The notes under the pieces are model-generated. The model was given only the letters and a program-made list of their open reading frames with translations. It had not been told where the DNA came from and made no database searches. A program made the translations under genes and the position numbers. Of a stretch of 64,000 nt of DNA, positions 31,960 to 42,456 are shown one piece after another. Source of the stretch: Isoetes taiwanensis. Its lineage: Eukaryota > Streptophyta > Lycopodiopsida > Isoetales > Isoetaceae. The stretch lies in the NCBI GenBank assembly GCA_021234155.1, contig JAJEKV010000031.1, positions 8,632,748 through 8,696,747 on the forward strand, given 5' to 3'. Each line of letters opens with the position of its first letter. Position 1 is the first letter of the stretch.

Positions 31960-34290
31960 CATAATGACAGGGGGTCATCTTTGTGTTTTTGTACGATATT
32001 TACAAAGGTTTTCCTATGATTTCATTGCCGTATTCATCTAGGCATACTAAACAGTATTTCTAGAGTGACGCTTATCTTGACCATTCATTTTTTATGAGAG
32101 GCAGCATCGAGCGGTCACGATTAAATTTATAATGTTTTGTCTATTAAGTTTTTTTAAAAAGGGTTGTAATTGGCACCCCTTACTCTTTTCAATGGCGCAG
32201 ATTGAATGCATGGTTTTAAATTTAACGGTTTACAATTGGGGTATTCTTTAAAAAAGTAAAAAAAAAATGGAAGCCATGCAACCATCGTGTGCACAAACTT
32301 TAGGGTTCCATAACCAGCCGGGCCCTCTCCATCTCCCCCCCTTTCATGCTTGCATTACACGCATCCCTTGCTTCATCTTCGCATTCCGGCGGATTTCCCC
32401 TTCATTTGGAGCACTTTTCTAGGGTTCCCGGTTCTTGAAATCTTATCTTCTGGTAGATCAAAACAGATGCTTTCTATGACGGTTTGGCTTCTGTTGTTCT
32501 AAATTTAACTTGTGCTTGATTCTATTTCACAGATTTATAACTGAGTAGTGACACATTCAGTGGTTCAACCCCCTTACAAAACCTTCCGGTGGCATCTCTT
32601 GCATGCTTTAGTTGTAGCTCCAGAAGCTTTAAAGTTATAGTGGCAGCTTATTCCTCAGGAAACGACTCTACAACTAGGGTATATGATTCAAAACTTATGC
32701 ATGGAAACTTGTAGCCAATGCTAAGACCCCTGTGTGTCAACTTCTCTGGCAAACCATTTTATAAGGGGTATCTGTATTGTCGTGCTTGTTTTCCACTTAG
32801 AGTTATGGCATACAATGCTGTGTTAGCACCTTACCTTCTTGAACATGGTGGATGTGCAATCATGGTTGGAGGTCTTAGGAAAGCCGGTGGCGAGAATTCA
32901 ATTCAGAAAAGTTTTTATATCCGCAACTACACCCGAGTGCCAAGTCTTGGAAGGAGGTGACCGAATGCCTCGAAAAACTTGCAAGAAATTTTTGCAGCTT
33001 ATTAAGTTTGATAGATTCAGGGTGCATTGGATACACTCAACCGAAAGCCGAGGCGGGGTTTACATGGTGGATGTGCAATCATGGTTGGAGGTCTTAGGAA
33101 AGCTGGTGGCAGAGAATTCAATTCAGAAAGTTTTTATATCTGGCAACTACACCAGAGTGCCAAGTCTTGGAAGGAGGTGACCAGAATGCCTCCCGAAAAC
33201 TTGCAAGAAATTTTGCAGACTTATTAAGTTTGATAGATTCAGTGCATTGGATACACTCAACCGAAAAGTGCGAGGGCGGGGTTTTAAGTGAATCTCTGAG
33301 AAGCATGCGAGGGTGTTCTATACGGGCTGCTCCGAAAAATTTAGAGCTACTGCAACATCACCTATCTAGCACTTCTTTGGTTTTACTTACAGTACATGTC
33401 TAGTCATGGTAATCATGTTGCGATTTTCACAAGTTCGTATCTACAATTGCTACTAGTAGTATATAGGCTTCAAATCCCATAAGATGTGCTACTGCTGTCA
33501 CAGATGTACATAGATGTACATGGATATTATGTATGTGGGTTCAAATCCCACAAAGCTTACAAATTTGACTTGATATCTTATAATATTTTAGTTATAATAT
33601 TTTATAATTTCTTATTTCATATTTCATATTTTAATTATTGTATTTCATAACTCTACGCAATATTTTTCAAAATTCAATTCTTACTCTAACATAAACCATT
33701 GCACTATAAAAGAACATAGGAAAATCCCCCTTTGACCCCCTTTGGTTTGGGTGCATATTCACACGGGGGGTCACGTAGGGCAGCGAGAGCCCTTAAATTA
33801 TATTATACACGTATCAAATTCACACCTTATAGTATATTAACTGAAATCTTATAGTATTTTGCACACCTAAGCATACAGTATACAAAAATTCATACAAGGA
33901 TACCCCACAAACGAGGAACGCTATCTACGGTCCACATCAAGGAATATAAGGCATATATGCCCATCCGAAGGCTCTCGTTGCCCGGAGTGACCCCCCGTGT
34001 GAATATGCACCCAAACCAAAGGGGGTCAAAGGGGGATTTTCCTATGTTCTTTTATAGTGCAATGGTTTATGTTAGAGTAAGAATTGAATTTTGAAAAATA
34101 TTGCGTAGAGTTATGAAATACAATAATTAAAATATGAAATATGAAATAAGAAATTATAAAATATTATAACTAAAATATTATAAGATATCAAGTCAAATTT
34201 GTAAGCTTTGTGGGATTTGAACCCACATACATAATATCCATGTACATCTATGTACATCTGTGACAGCAGTAGCACATCTTATGGGATTTG
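31960..34290. mobile_element. 2.3-kb insertion within the LINE
   Basis: LINE protein stops at DRWSCN and resumes at 34291 with EKYVVSTLYNLL, which would be adjacent in an intact LINE. The DNA between is therefore foreign. It contains a gene-like 5' region (32283-32560), a 220-bp direct repeat (32838-33060 and 33062-33290) and a large foldback at its right end. I could not identify terminal repeats of the whole or a clear target duplication, so the mobile class is open. Confidence 0.6.
32283..33300 (+). pseudogene. Captured gene fragment with duplicated block
   Basis: A leader containing TTTAGGGTTCC and TCTAGGGTTCC, motifs common in plant 5' UTRs, is followed by a T-rich stretch and an acceptor-like CTATTTCACAG at about 32530. 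Downstream, a block starting GGTGGATGTGCAATCATGG is present twice (32838 and 33062), and the two copies differ by small indels. Frames such as FYIWQLHQSAKSWKEVTRMP look protein-like, but I do not recognise them. Pack-type capture of a host gene piece is a reasonable reading, not a proof. Confidence 0.4.
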
Positions 34291-34291
34291 A
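33466..34291. mobile_element. Foldback element with ~325-bp near-identical arms
   Basis: The left arm runs from 33466 (CTTCAAATCCCATAAGATG) to about 33790. The right arm is its reverse complement and ends at 34291. Reading by eye I find the arms identical for about 300 bases, diverging only near the loop (GTAGGGCAGCGAGAGCC versus TCCGGGCAACGAGAGCC). The loop is about 170 bp. The arms contain GGGTTCAAATCCCAC, a B-box-like motif. There is no coding capacity. Such identity means very recent formation or an assembly inversion. Confidence 0.85.
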
Positions 34292-34998
34292 AGAGAAATA
34301 TGTGGTCAGCACTCTCTACAACCTTCTTTGTTCGCGCCCTCCGTTAAAGGCTGCTGGCAGATTGGGTGTTGATGGTATTCAAGCTACACAGTTACTAGTC
34401 AAATCATGGTCAACTTTATGCTCAAAGAGGTTACAAGTTTTTAGGTGGATTGCATTACAAGGGGGACTGAATACTATGGTAAGACTACATCAAAAGGGGA
34501 TGCTCCTAACTGATAGATGCCCTCTTAGTTGCAACACCGCAGAAACCCTCTCACACTTGTTCTTCTGTCCCGAAGTCCAGACCTTTTGGGACTGGGTCTG
34601 TCCGCTGATTGGTGTTAGTGTGCTACAATGGCCAGCACCGATGGGGAAATAATTTCAGCATCCCTTGTCAATATAGCCATGTGGACAATATGGAAGCATC
34701 GATGTGGAATTGCTCTGGGTGGGCAACAATTCTCTTTAGATAAGATGAAAAACGTCTTCAATATGAAGGTGGCCCTTATGGCTCTAGCTCATCATCGAAA
34801 ATTTGGTTGCAAATTCAACAAAGCTCTAGACATGATTGGAAAAATACAAGGTTTCTACATATTCTTCAAATGTCATTGGTTATCTGAGGACGAACATGGT
34901 CTTGAGCTACAAAGGCCAAGTACTGAATGATGCTCTCTAATATTCCCATACAAGGGAAAACTGTATTTAATATATTATATTAATATATCATAATCTTA

Positions 34999-35002
<4 letters not shown>
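34291..35002 (+). pseudogene. LINE zf-RVT and C-terminus, after the insertion
   Basis: The frame opens EKYVVSTLYNLLCSRPPLK and continues with WSTLCSKRLQVFRWIALQGG. The zinc-binding motif is partly kept (TDRCPLSC, ETLSHLFFCPEVQTFWDW). A frame change at about 34630 leads to SLVNIAMWTIWKHRCGIA. The stop is at 34928-34930, followed by a short 3' UTR and the poly(A) tail. Confidence 0.85.
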
Positions 35003-35029
<27 letters not shown>

Positions 35030-35044
35030 AAACATCTCTACCAT

Positions 35045-35456
35045 CCTTGGTGAAGCAAAATTGTGGGTACTCCCCGTGTCTATCAGCATTATGAAGGACT
35101 TGGCCCGGACCTTCCCAATCGTCGAAATGACTTGGTATTGACTCTCAACATTCTCGGAGTCAATAGCAGCAAAGATGTGGCACTCACCCTGGATGTAGTC
35201 GCGAGCATCTTCTTTGTCGATCTCCGTGGGTGTCTCCCATCCTCTTAGCTCTGCCAACGCCGCATTCATCACAAATGGGCAGTTATGTGTCCGATGTCTT
35301 GGCTGGAAGCACCTAAAGCACAACTGCTTTTCAATACATTCCTACCTCTTCTCCTTGGAGATGGACTGTAAAAACTGCTTTGGAGTAGTTTGAACCATCT
35401 TCTTGCTCCATGAAGCTGACCTGCTTCTTGTCCTACTTGCCGGAATTCGCATTTTG
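35045..35456 (-). pseudogene. Chromovirus gag C-terminus and protease start
   Basis: On the minus strand the block contains CFRCFQPRHRTHNC, a CX2CX4HX4C nucleocapsid zinc knuckle that packages RNA. Further on, KSFIMLIDTGSTHNFASP carries the DTG catalytic motif of the aspartic protease. The LINE target site follows immediately. Upstream, SASWSKKMVQTTPKQFLQS is gag linker. A TAG near 35340 breaks the frame just before the zinc knuckle. Confidence 0.88.
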
Positions 35457-35457
35457 T

Positions 35458-35858
35458 GACGTCCCCTGCTTCCTCTACGGTGCACACACCGTATCAGAAG
35501 ACGGAGTATTCCCCCTGTCAGCCAAACTGGCAGGGGCCATCCACCTGACACCACTCCCAGTGGAATGAGCCAGCAAGGGAAGAGTGGATGTGTCATTCAC
35601 CCGTCTCCCTTCGGGTCGACCTATCTGCGGAGCGTGAATAAACATGAGAATATAATGCAATATAACAATACAATCACCTCGAAGGATGAACACATCATGA
35701 CATCATCAATACAACAGCATCCTCATGAACAATAACAGCAAAGGGAAATCCTACCCATGGCTCAGACTCAAGGGGGTATGACTGACGCCTTGGGCCTCCA
35801 GAAGTCATTGCAGACAGAATTCATGGCACATGGATTTGGCTGGCATAAAAGCTCAGTG
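35458..35858 (-). repeat. Truncated LTR copy embedded in gag
   Basis: This stretch matches 25821-26222, the 3' part of the chromovirus LTR. Shared strings in the same order include CCAAACTGGCAGGGGCCATC, GCGTGAATAAACATGAG and ATCACCTCGAAGG. It begins TGTGACGTCCCC, the LTR terminus, and breaks off at about 35858. It sits between gag N- and C-terminal sequences where the central capsid domain should be, so an insertion with deletion or an illegitimate recombination replaced that domain. Confidence 0.8.
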
Positions 35859-36300
35859 TCGAGTCGACTTTCTTCTGATAATCTGCTTCCATTTTGCCTC
35901 TATCACGGTTGGGACCCTCCCGGTGGTCTTGTCGATCGTTCTCCTGCTCCTCAGATTCGGAGTCGGAGTCGAAACTAGAGTTGGAGGAATCCGTGCTAGG
36001 TGATCTCCTTCTCCGGCTTCTCATCTTTGCTTTGACTGCTCGGCCGGCCGGTGTTTCCAGTAGTTGGACGTTCTGGTCTGGTCCCATTGCTGCCACTCTC
36101 GCCAGCAAGGCTCTTATTTCATGGATATCCGACCTTATCTGCGATATTTCTTCCTCTAGGATTGGTGCCTCAAACTCTTGGAATAGGTTCCTTGGCTGAA
36201 ATTGCCTTGCGGGTGTTTGGTCTTCCAGAGGTTGTCTATCTTGTTCCACATTCCTGGGTGCTCTAGCTGCATACATATTAGATTGCAATCTGATAATTAG
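35859..36300 (-). pseudogene. Chromovirus gag N-terminal fragment
   Basis: The minus-strand frame reads MYAARAPRNVEQDRQPLED, a Gln/Pro/Arg-rich stretch, and a coiled-coil-like ILEEEISQIRSDIHEIRALL. A basic patch MRSRRRRSP follows, then an acidic Ser/Asp run ending in SEEQENDRQDHREG. The expected capsid domain is absent. Assignment to this element rests on position and orientation. Confidence 0.55.
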
Positions 36301-36439
36301 CTTTTTGTTTGTTATTGCATTTGTTTGTTTGATGATATAGTTGTGGGGACAAAATATATCAAAAGAACATACATAACCATCACTCATATTCAATATTTTT
36401 ACATTCAATAATAGAGATAAAGAGTTAAAAAGGTTAATT

Positions 36440-37976
36440 CTATTCTTGGAATCTTCTATAAGCTGGGTTGTCTTCCAAGAATTTCTTCGCTTGGGCGGTG
36501 CTGACTGTTCGTCCCAAGTTCCTAAGGATGTTGGTGGTCGTGCCTCCTTGGAGTGCTGTCACCAAGTCTTCGACCCTTCTCTCCGATGTGTAGGCTGCGA
36601 TGACGGCCAACCTGCCCTGTCGCCTATAAGGGACTGTAAAGTCGAAGATGCTTAAAGTTGTCCTCTTGACAAGGATGACATGGTCGATGTTTGGGGCCAT
36701 CCGCGCATGTCTTCCGAATCCTAAGAGGGCACTCAGCATAGAAACTCCTTCTTCTCCGCGTAGGCTAAATTGCCGGTGTATGACCGCTATCCTTCCATCA
36801 GTGAGCAATGGCAAGTAGAACCTGAGGGCTTTGTCGTGCCCTGCCTTCCCTGCCTCCTCTCCTGTTCTGATTGCAGCCCTGTGTCTTCCCGCGTATTCGT
36901 CCACCGATACTGCTATCATCTCCCTGTAGTCGCCAAACATAGACCTAGAAGAGGTTAAGTTGATATCGCCTCTTTCCCGTCCGGCTGGTGCTACTGCAGA
37001 GGTGCTGGGTAGGAGTGCACTCGTTGTTTTCCCTCTAATTTCCATCCGCTCTTGGATCGCTATGAACTCCTCCTCTGTGGGTAACTCCTGCTGAGCCATC
37101 ATCTGCCTAATGCCGATGTGGGCTTCTATATCTGTTGATGACTGGCCAGTGTATGTGCGTGCCTCCCTGATACTAATGGAAAAAACTTGGGTCTCCCGAT
37201 CGATGAAGTCATCGAGGTCGGGCTGCTGACGTAGGAGGTGTAGGAGTTCATCTATCCTGTAACCCATGTCCCTGCACTCGGGGAGGTTCTTGATGTCGTG
37301 TAGGGTCAGGTATGCTTCTCCTTGAATGATGACCGGGGTTAGGATCGTGATGCCTAGCCCAAATGGTGGAGCCGTCCTTGTCGCTCTTAACCCTTCTTCG
37401 AAGCTCGGCAGGTCTTGTTCGGCTTGCTGCCTTTCCTGTGGGGGGCCGACGTCGATGATGTCTTCTGCGTCAGACCCACGTCCTTCCTCTTCCTCCTGCT
37501 CTGCCTCTTCATACTCCAGAAGCATCTGCTCCTCTTCACCTGCTTCCATAGCCATGGGCTCAAGCCCTAGGGGTTGCACAGAGGGTTCTCCTATCTGGGT
37601 TTGCAGCTCGTTGGGACAAGAATATGGCTACAACTGCAGTGTAGGAAAAATATCTCCTCCTATTTACAGCTATAGACATGTAATTGGGCATGCGGGTAGC
37701 CTTATTTTCTAGATACTTGTCTATCTTTGGAATGTCCTGTAGAGCTGCACGAAGGGCCATGCTAGGTGCAAAGTATCCTATGCAAGGGGAAAGTTCTACC
37801 AAAGAGGGCCCTATCTTGGCGTGGAACTCGGTCATGATCTCTTGGTAGAAAGGAGTAGCATTGATGGTGGCATCCACATCAATCTCCTTCTAAAAAACAG
37901 CGAAGACCGAGTCGATGTCAGCTTTAGCCACATGAGCAGTGGCGCGGTACCATCACCCGAATGCAGAGGTTGCCAT
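36440..37976 (-). pseudogene. Unrecognised long ORF with own promoter
   Basis: The frame starts at ATG 37976-37974 (MATSAFG). It meets a TGA at 37955 and a TAG at 37892, runs on through KEIDVDATINATPFYQEI and ALQDIPKIDKYLENKATRMP, and shifts frame near 37600. A 379-codon open block then begins with an acidic Glu-rich region and later has GFGRHARMAPNIDHVILVKR and FDFTVPYRRQGRLAVIAAY, stopping at 36440. About 500 residues in all. I do not recognise it. A structural, nucleocapsid-like or gag-like role is a guess from size and composition. It lies upstream of chromovirus gag but shows no CCHC knuckle. Confidence 0.5.
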
Positions 37977-38086
37977 GATACTAGAGCTACTGGGGTTATC
38001 AAACAAATGTGGAAGCGCCTTTGGGAGCTGAAAAATCGCCTTGGAGTGAGGAGCATAGAGTAGGGTGCAAATGAGGGTTGTAGTCC

Positions 38087-38094
38087 TATTTATA
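38087..38094 (-). promoter_or_regulatory. TATA box upstream of the unrecognised ORF
   Basis: On the minus strand, TATAAATA sits within CCTATAAATAGGAC, about 110 bases upstream of the ATG at 37976. That is a normal plant distance allowing a 70-80-base 5' UTR. The match and spacing are good, but use is unproven. Confidence 0.5.
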
Positions 38095-38261
38095 GGCAAA
38101 ACCTTAATTTGGAAAAATTTTAGGGTTTGGGGATATCTATCAATTTGAGGTGCTGCTATGCAATTCATAGCCAATCTAGGTTAGAGAGCGCATCCTAAGG
38201 ATTCTATTGCAACAAATTTCATCTAATTTGGAGATAGTTGGGATGAGTTAGGGCCATTTTC

Positions 38262-38965
38262 GTCTGACCACTCACACAGTGCGCGAGAGCCATTTTCAAA
38301 AAGTTTGGAAGTGGTCCTGGCGCACTTCCATGTTTGGGTCCAAGAAAACTCAAAATGTACAATCTAAGGGTGGAATCCTACCTATCTCGGCGAGTTAGGG
38401 CGGATTGTGCCCTTATTTTCTACATTTGGCCAAGTCTGGGCAGAGATCAATGGTGGACCTGTAACGGGCCCATGGTAGACCGCTTGAATGTGCCTGTGGG
38501 GCATTCCCAAGACACCGACATAAATGGGTAGAAGCGACTACTCATAAACGTCTAGATGGTTTTGCCCAATTGGTTAAGGGCATGTCGGTTAGGAACGTTA
38601 CAGTTGGTATCAGAGCAGGTCTCGAGTTCGAGTCTCCATTGGTGCCTATATGCATGGGTAATTTGCAAAGACTTGGTAATCATTGTGACATGGTATAGCC
38701 TTGGATGCTCGAGGACGAGCATATTTCTAGTGGGAGAGACTGTAACGGGCCCATGGTAGACCGCTCGAGTATTCGAACCTTGAATGTGCCTGTGGGGCGT
38801 TCCCGAGACACCGTCATAAATGGGTAGAAGCGACTACTCATAAACGTCTAGACAGTTTTGCCCAGTTGGTTAAGAACATGTCGGTTAGGAACGTTACACG
38901 ACCACTCACACGGTACGTGAGAGGCATTTTCAAAAAGTTTGGAATTGCTCCTGGCGCACTCTGTG
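38262..38965. repeat. ~70-bp direct repeat flanking the TRIM
   Basis: GACCACTCACAC, then AGAG or AGAGG CATTTTCAAAAAGTTTGGAA, then CTCCTGGCGCACT occurs at 38266-38330 and again at 38899-38965. The TRIM and 130 bases of unrelated DNA lie between. This suggests a local duplication before or during the TRIM insertion. Confidence 0.75.
38460..38898 (+). mobile_element. TRIM element (miniature LTR retrotransposon)
   Basis: Two short LTRs, 38460-38602 (143 bp) and 38741-38898 (158 bp), both start TGTAACGGGCCC and end AACGTTACA. The first is followed by TGGTATCAGAGC at 38605-38616, complementary to the 3' end of initiator-Met tRNA and so the primer-binding site. A purine tract AGTGGGAGAGAC precedes the second LTR. 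The internal region is only about 138 bp and non-coding. Flanking bases GGACC and CGACC may be a mutated 5-bp duplication. Any movement would depend on another element's proteins. Confidence 0.9.
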
Positions 38966-39103
38966 AGGGGTGGGGTCAAAAACACTGACTTTTGGTCCAA
39001 ATTGGGTAATTCCAAATGCACATATCATTAATACTACCTATTACTTACAATTTTGCACTTTAACATGATCAATATTTATAAAAAGTTCTGTAATTACAAC
39101 AGG

Positions 39104-39773
39104 TTAACAATCTTCCTTCTTAATAAACCTAGCTAGTTTCATATCCCTAGGCATACAAGTTACTCTCTTTGCATGGAGAGCACATGCTAGAGAGTCTTCA
39201 AAGTGCTGGACTAGCTTTTGCTCCGCTGCCTATTGTAATGCGAGTAACATATCGTCTGTTACTCTCTTCGTGCTGTCGAACTCTTGTAAGATTTCTCTGG
39301 TCAATCTTGCGAAGGCAGCTTTTGGTATCAACAGTCTGTAGCTCCTCTGAAAATGTCGGATCTCCCGAGCATCTCTCGCAAAATAAGAGTCCGCCTTTCT
39401 CTTCATCGGCTTCTTTGGTGGTGTGGGTCTCTCCGGGGCGGCTTCAGCATGTTCTTCTTGGATGGCCTTCCTCCCTCCACGTATGTCACCTTGTATTCTT
39501 CATAATATTTGGAGTACTCCTCGTACATTTTCATGTACTCGTTGTACTCCTTCAGCTTCTTCCTGTGCTCCCGCTCATGCTTGAGTACATAAGACTCTCG
39601 TGCCGGTCTGCCCTTCTTTGGATCTGTTGCCGGCTTCGGCCACTTGGAGTATGGGGGAGCTGCTGCTGCAGATTCCTCCTCCTCAGCATCCACATTCGAA
39701 GGTCCCGAGCCTTCTGTTGTGCGAGGGACCCTTGACTCATCTTCGTCTGACTCAGTGTCTGATGATGAACTCG
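39104..39773 (-). pseudogene. Histone H3-like gene with unusual N-terminus
   Basis: The C-terminal ~100 codons on the minus strand align with the H3 histone fold. AREIRHFQRSYRLLIPKAAF corresponds to the alpha-N/alpha-1 region, LTREILQEFDSTKR to alpha-1/loop 1, and LALQ, then TAG, then [12 protein letters not shown] to alpha-2. [19 protein letters not shown] corresponds to loop 2 and alpha-3. The stop is TAA at 39106-39104. Loop 1 has canonical length. The TAG at 39232 stands where H3 has Glu. Upstream, after a frameshift near 39435, is a long charged tail with KKGRPARESYVLK and a Tyr/Glu-rich YMKMYEEYSKYYEEY, quite unlike an H3 tail. REIRHFQ and LLIP recall CENH3, but placement is uncertain. 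The 5' end is cut at a repeat junction. Confidence 0.78.
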
Positions 39774-40684
39774 TGGTTTCAGCTTTCTAGGTTATTCCAC
39801 AAGTCGAATATGCATATATTTCGAGATAAATTCATTCGGCGGGACTGCTATCCCCAAAAAAATGGGGATTAGACTCGTATAAACTCAGGCTCCATTCCAC
39901 AAGTCAAATACCCAAGGGGGTATTAGGCTCGTCTAAACTCATACTCCATTCCACAAGCCGAATACCTCCTTTGGCTATCCCACAAGTCGAATATCACCTT
40001 TATTTTTTATTTTTTTACATTCCAATTTTAAAACTTCTTATGGCTTTTTCATCATCTCTAGATCATGAAATAGAGATGTGTGAATGGTTCTTTGGGCAAT
40101 GCAATTCTTATTGGTTTAGTATACCACTTAACTTGGAATCTTGCATACTCAAGTGGTCAATTAATTTCAACTAACATTGTTTATTTTCCATTATTATTGG
40201 TAATGGTTCATACAACAAATTGCTAAATATCTATTCAATTTCCATTATTAGTTTGAGTTATAACTTGTATATAAAACAAGTTCTTACATTAAAACATACA
40301 ATAACAAAGCAATGCTTAATAAAGAATTTAAAGGCCTAGGGATTGGACACTGGAATATCCATTTAGCCAACCCACAAATCTCAGCCATACTAGTGCAAAA
40401 CGGTGTGCTCATACAGTGAAAAAGATGGTAATATCAAGACTTAAAAGGGCAAAACAAATTGATTCCTCCTTAGCCAATGCATATATCTCAGCCATACTAA
40501 TGCAAATCGTGTGCCCATACAGTGAAAAAGATAGTAATATCAAGGCTTAAAAGGACATAACAAATTGATTCTTTCTTTGTAGAGACACTGCTTGATTGAA
40601 AGTCCTTCGTTTATGGGCCTTATGGAGAATCAACTTATATGGTTTGTGATGCTCTAGGTCAAGTATTGTTCTAGTGGAAGATAT

Positions 40685-41164
40685 TGTAACGGACCCATGG
40701 GAGACCGATCGAGTGGATCTGGCTGTCGTGTTCCAGAGGCACCAGCTTAAATGTGTACAAAAAAACGTCTAGATAGTTTTACCCAGTTGGTTAAAGGGCA
40801 TGTCGATTAGGAACGTTACATTTGGTATCAGAGCAGGGCTCGAGCTTGAGTCTCCATGGGGGCAAAGTATGACTCGGAATAACATTGGACGGTAGGTCAT
40901 GACTTAGTCTTGGACACCACGAGATGGTGTGGTCTATGGTTTATCATGCTCAAGGACAGGCATAGTTCTTGTGGGAGAGATTGTAATGGACCCATGGGAG
41001 TGCTCGAGTAGGTCTTGATGTTGCATTCTAGTGGGAGAGATTGTAACGGACCCATGGGAAACCGCTCGAGTGGATCTTAGTATCGCATTCCCGACGCGAC
41101 TACTCATAAACGTCTAGACGATTTTGCCCAGTTAGTTAAGGGCATGTCGGTTAAGAAGGTTACA
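40685..41164 (+). mobile_element. TRIM element, copy in B1
   Basis: The left LTR is 40685-40820, TGTAACGG to GTTACA. The Met-tRNA binding site TGGTATCAGAGC is at 40823-40834. A partial LTR starts at 40982 and the right LTR spans 41042-41164, each preceded by a purine tract GTGGGAGAGA. The extra partial LTR suggests an unequal exchange inside the element. Non-coding. Confidence 0.85.
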
Positions 41165-41429
41165 CATTTTTTGCTTCAACTTGGAATTTGTGACTAGCCC
41201 AGAATGGACAACTATCATGCTTCCACATTACAGAGAAGGAAATTTACTTGATATTCCTGCTGTCTACTGTGTCAAGAAGGCTTTGCGTTGTGACCTTGTT
41301 TCTATAGTAAGAAGGTCAAGTAAATGACCTTTCCTGTATACATGTAAAGAGAGGTTTGATAAAATTCTGACTTATTGACCATGTGCTACAATGTGGCAAA
41401 GGTTATGTATTAGATAATCAATGGCTGAA

Positions 41430-41550
41430 GGATATTGCGCCTTGTAAAGTGGCGAGGCGGCTCCAGCCGAGGCGGCGCAAGAGCAGCAGAGCCGCGAGTG
41501 TGCCGTTGAGGCTGGCGGCGCCGCCAAGCCACTTTACTGGCGCAATATCC
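41430..41550. repeat. G+C-rich foldback, B1 copy (second copy 43223-43348)
   Basis: GGATATTGCGCC...TAAAGTGGC at 41430-41453 pairs with GCCACTTTACTGGCGCAATATCC at 41528-41550. The 75-base interior is very G+C-rich and has a nested GCGGCT/AGCCGC pair. The B2 copy keeps the outer arms while the interior has changed. It is a small MITE-like or structured element. Confidence 0.8.
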
Positions 41551-42456
41551 GAGGGTCGTTGATTACTGGGGGCCATTGATTGCATAGTAAATTGATGGTT
41601 TAAATTACGAACCATATGTTGCCACATGGCAGCTCTGATGGCAAGAAGGCCGATGGCTATGGCAACAGAACAAACTCTAAATCTTGAAGATGTGAGCTTC
41701 AGAACTACTGATTTAACTTTAGAAATGCGTTCGAAATGCTGGCTCGAGGCTTTACAAAGCAAAAATCCGTCTTCTGAGTGCTGGCTATGGAATCTATTTT
41801 TGAAAGTATGATTATAGCAAGAGAGGAAGATGGTTGAAGCATTGAGAAGCTTTTGAATCATAAATCTTAGTATGAACACGGGGATTGAATGGCGCAGCCC
41901 AGTCTTCTCTAGCAACAAAAATCTTGTAAGAATCAGAACTAGTAAACGTAGAAGTATGACGCTTTAGAAACTAGTCTATTTTTTTTTCTTTCTAATCGGA
42001 AGAGGGCCTTCTCAGGTATTCTGGAGCTTTTTGCTATGGTGGATGATTGATTTAAGCAGAGCAGGGCTCTTCTCCCTACGAAAGATCCATCTGTGAAACA
42101 AAGCAGGGCCTGTGAAAGATCAATCTATGGTGTCTGCGAGATCTGTGAATGATCATTTGCTTCTGCTTAATAAACAATTTAAATGCCCAGTGATTTGGAC
42201 GCTGGAATTTCCATTTAACCAACCCACGATCAGCCATACTATTGCAAAACTGTGTGCTCATACAGTAAAAAAGATGGTAATATCAAGACTTAAAAGGACA
42301 AAACAAATTGATTTCTCCTTAGCCAATGCACATAAATTGATTCTTCCTTTGTAGAGACACTGCTTGATTAAAAGTCCTTCATTTATGTGACTTATAGAGA
42401 ATTAGCTTATATGGTTTGTGATGCTCGAGGACGAGTATTGTTCTAGTGGGAGATAT

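Larger units (their letters stand above)
31311..35044 (+). mobile_element. 5'-truncated LINE inserted in the chromovirus
   Basis: The 14-bp repeat AACATCTCTACCAT occurs at 31311-31324 and 35031-35044. The second copy follows a poly(A) of about 28 bases (35003-35030). The LINE is on the plus strand, opposite to its host element, and interrupts the protease codons. Its body begins in the RT thumb at 31325. It was later split by a 2.3-kb segment (about 31960-34290). Confidence 0.92.

Noticed and set aside
38460-38898. Cassandra TRIM with 5S rRNA promoter
   Set aside because: The LTR lacks the 5S internal control sequence; only tRNA-like boxes are present.
39169-39735. 188-codon Leu/Cys-rich plus-strand ORF
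   Set aside because: Shadow of the H3-like sequence on the opposite strand.
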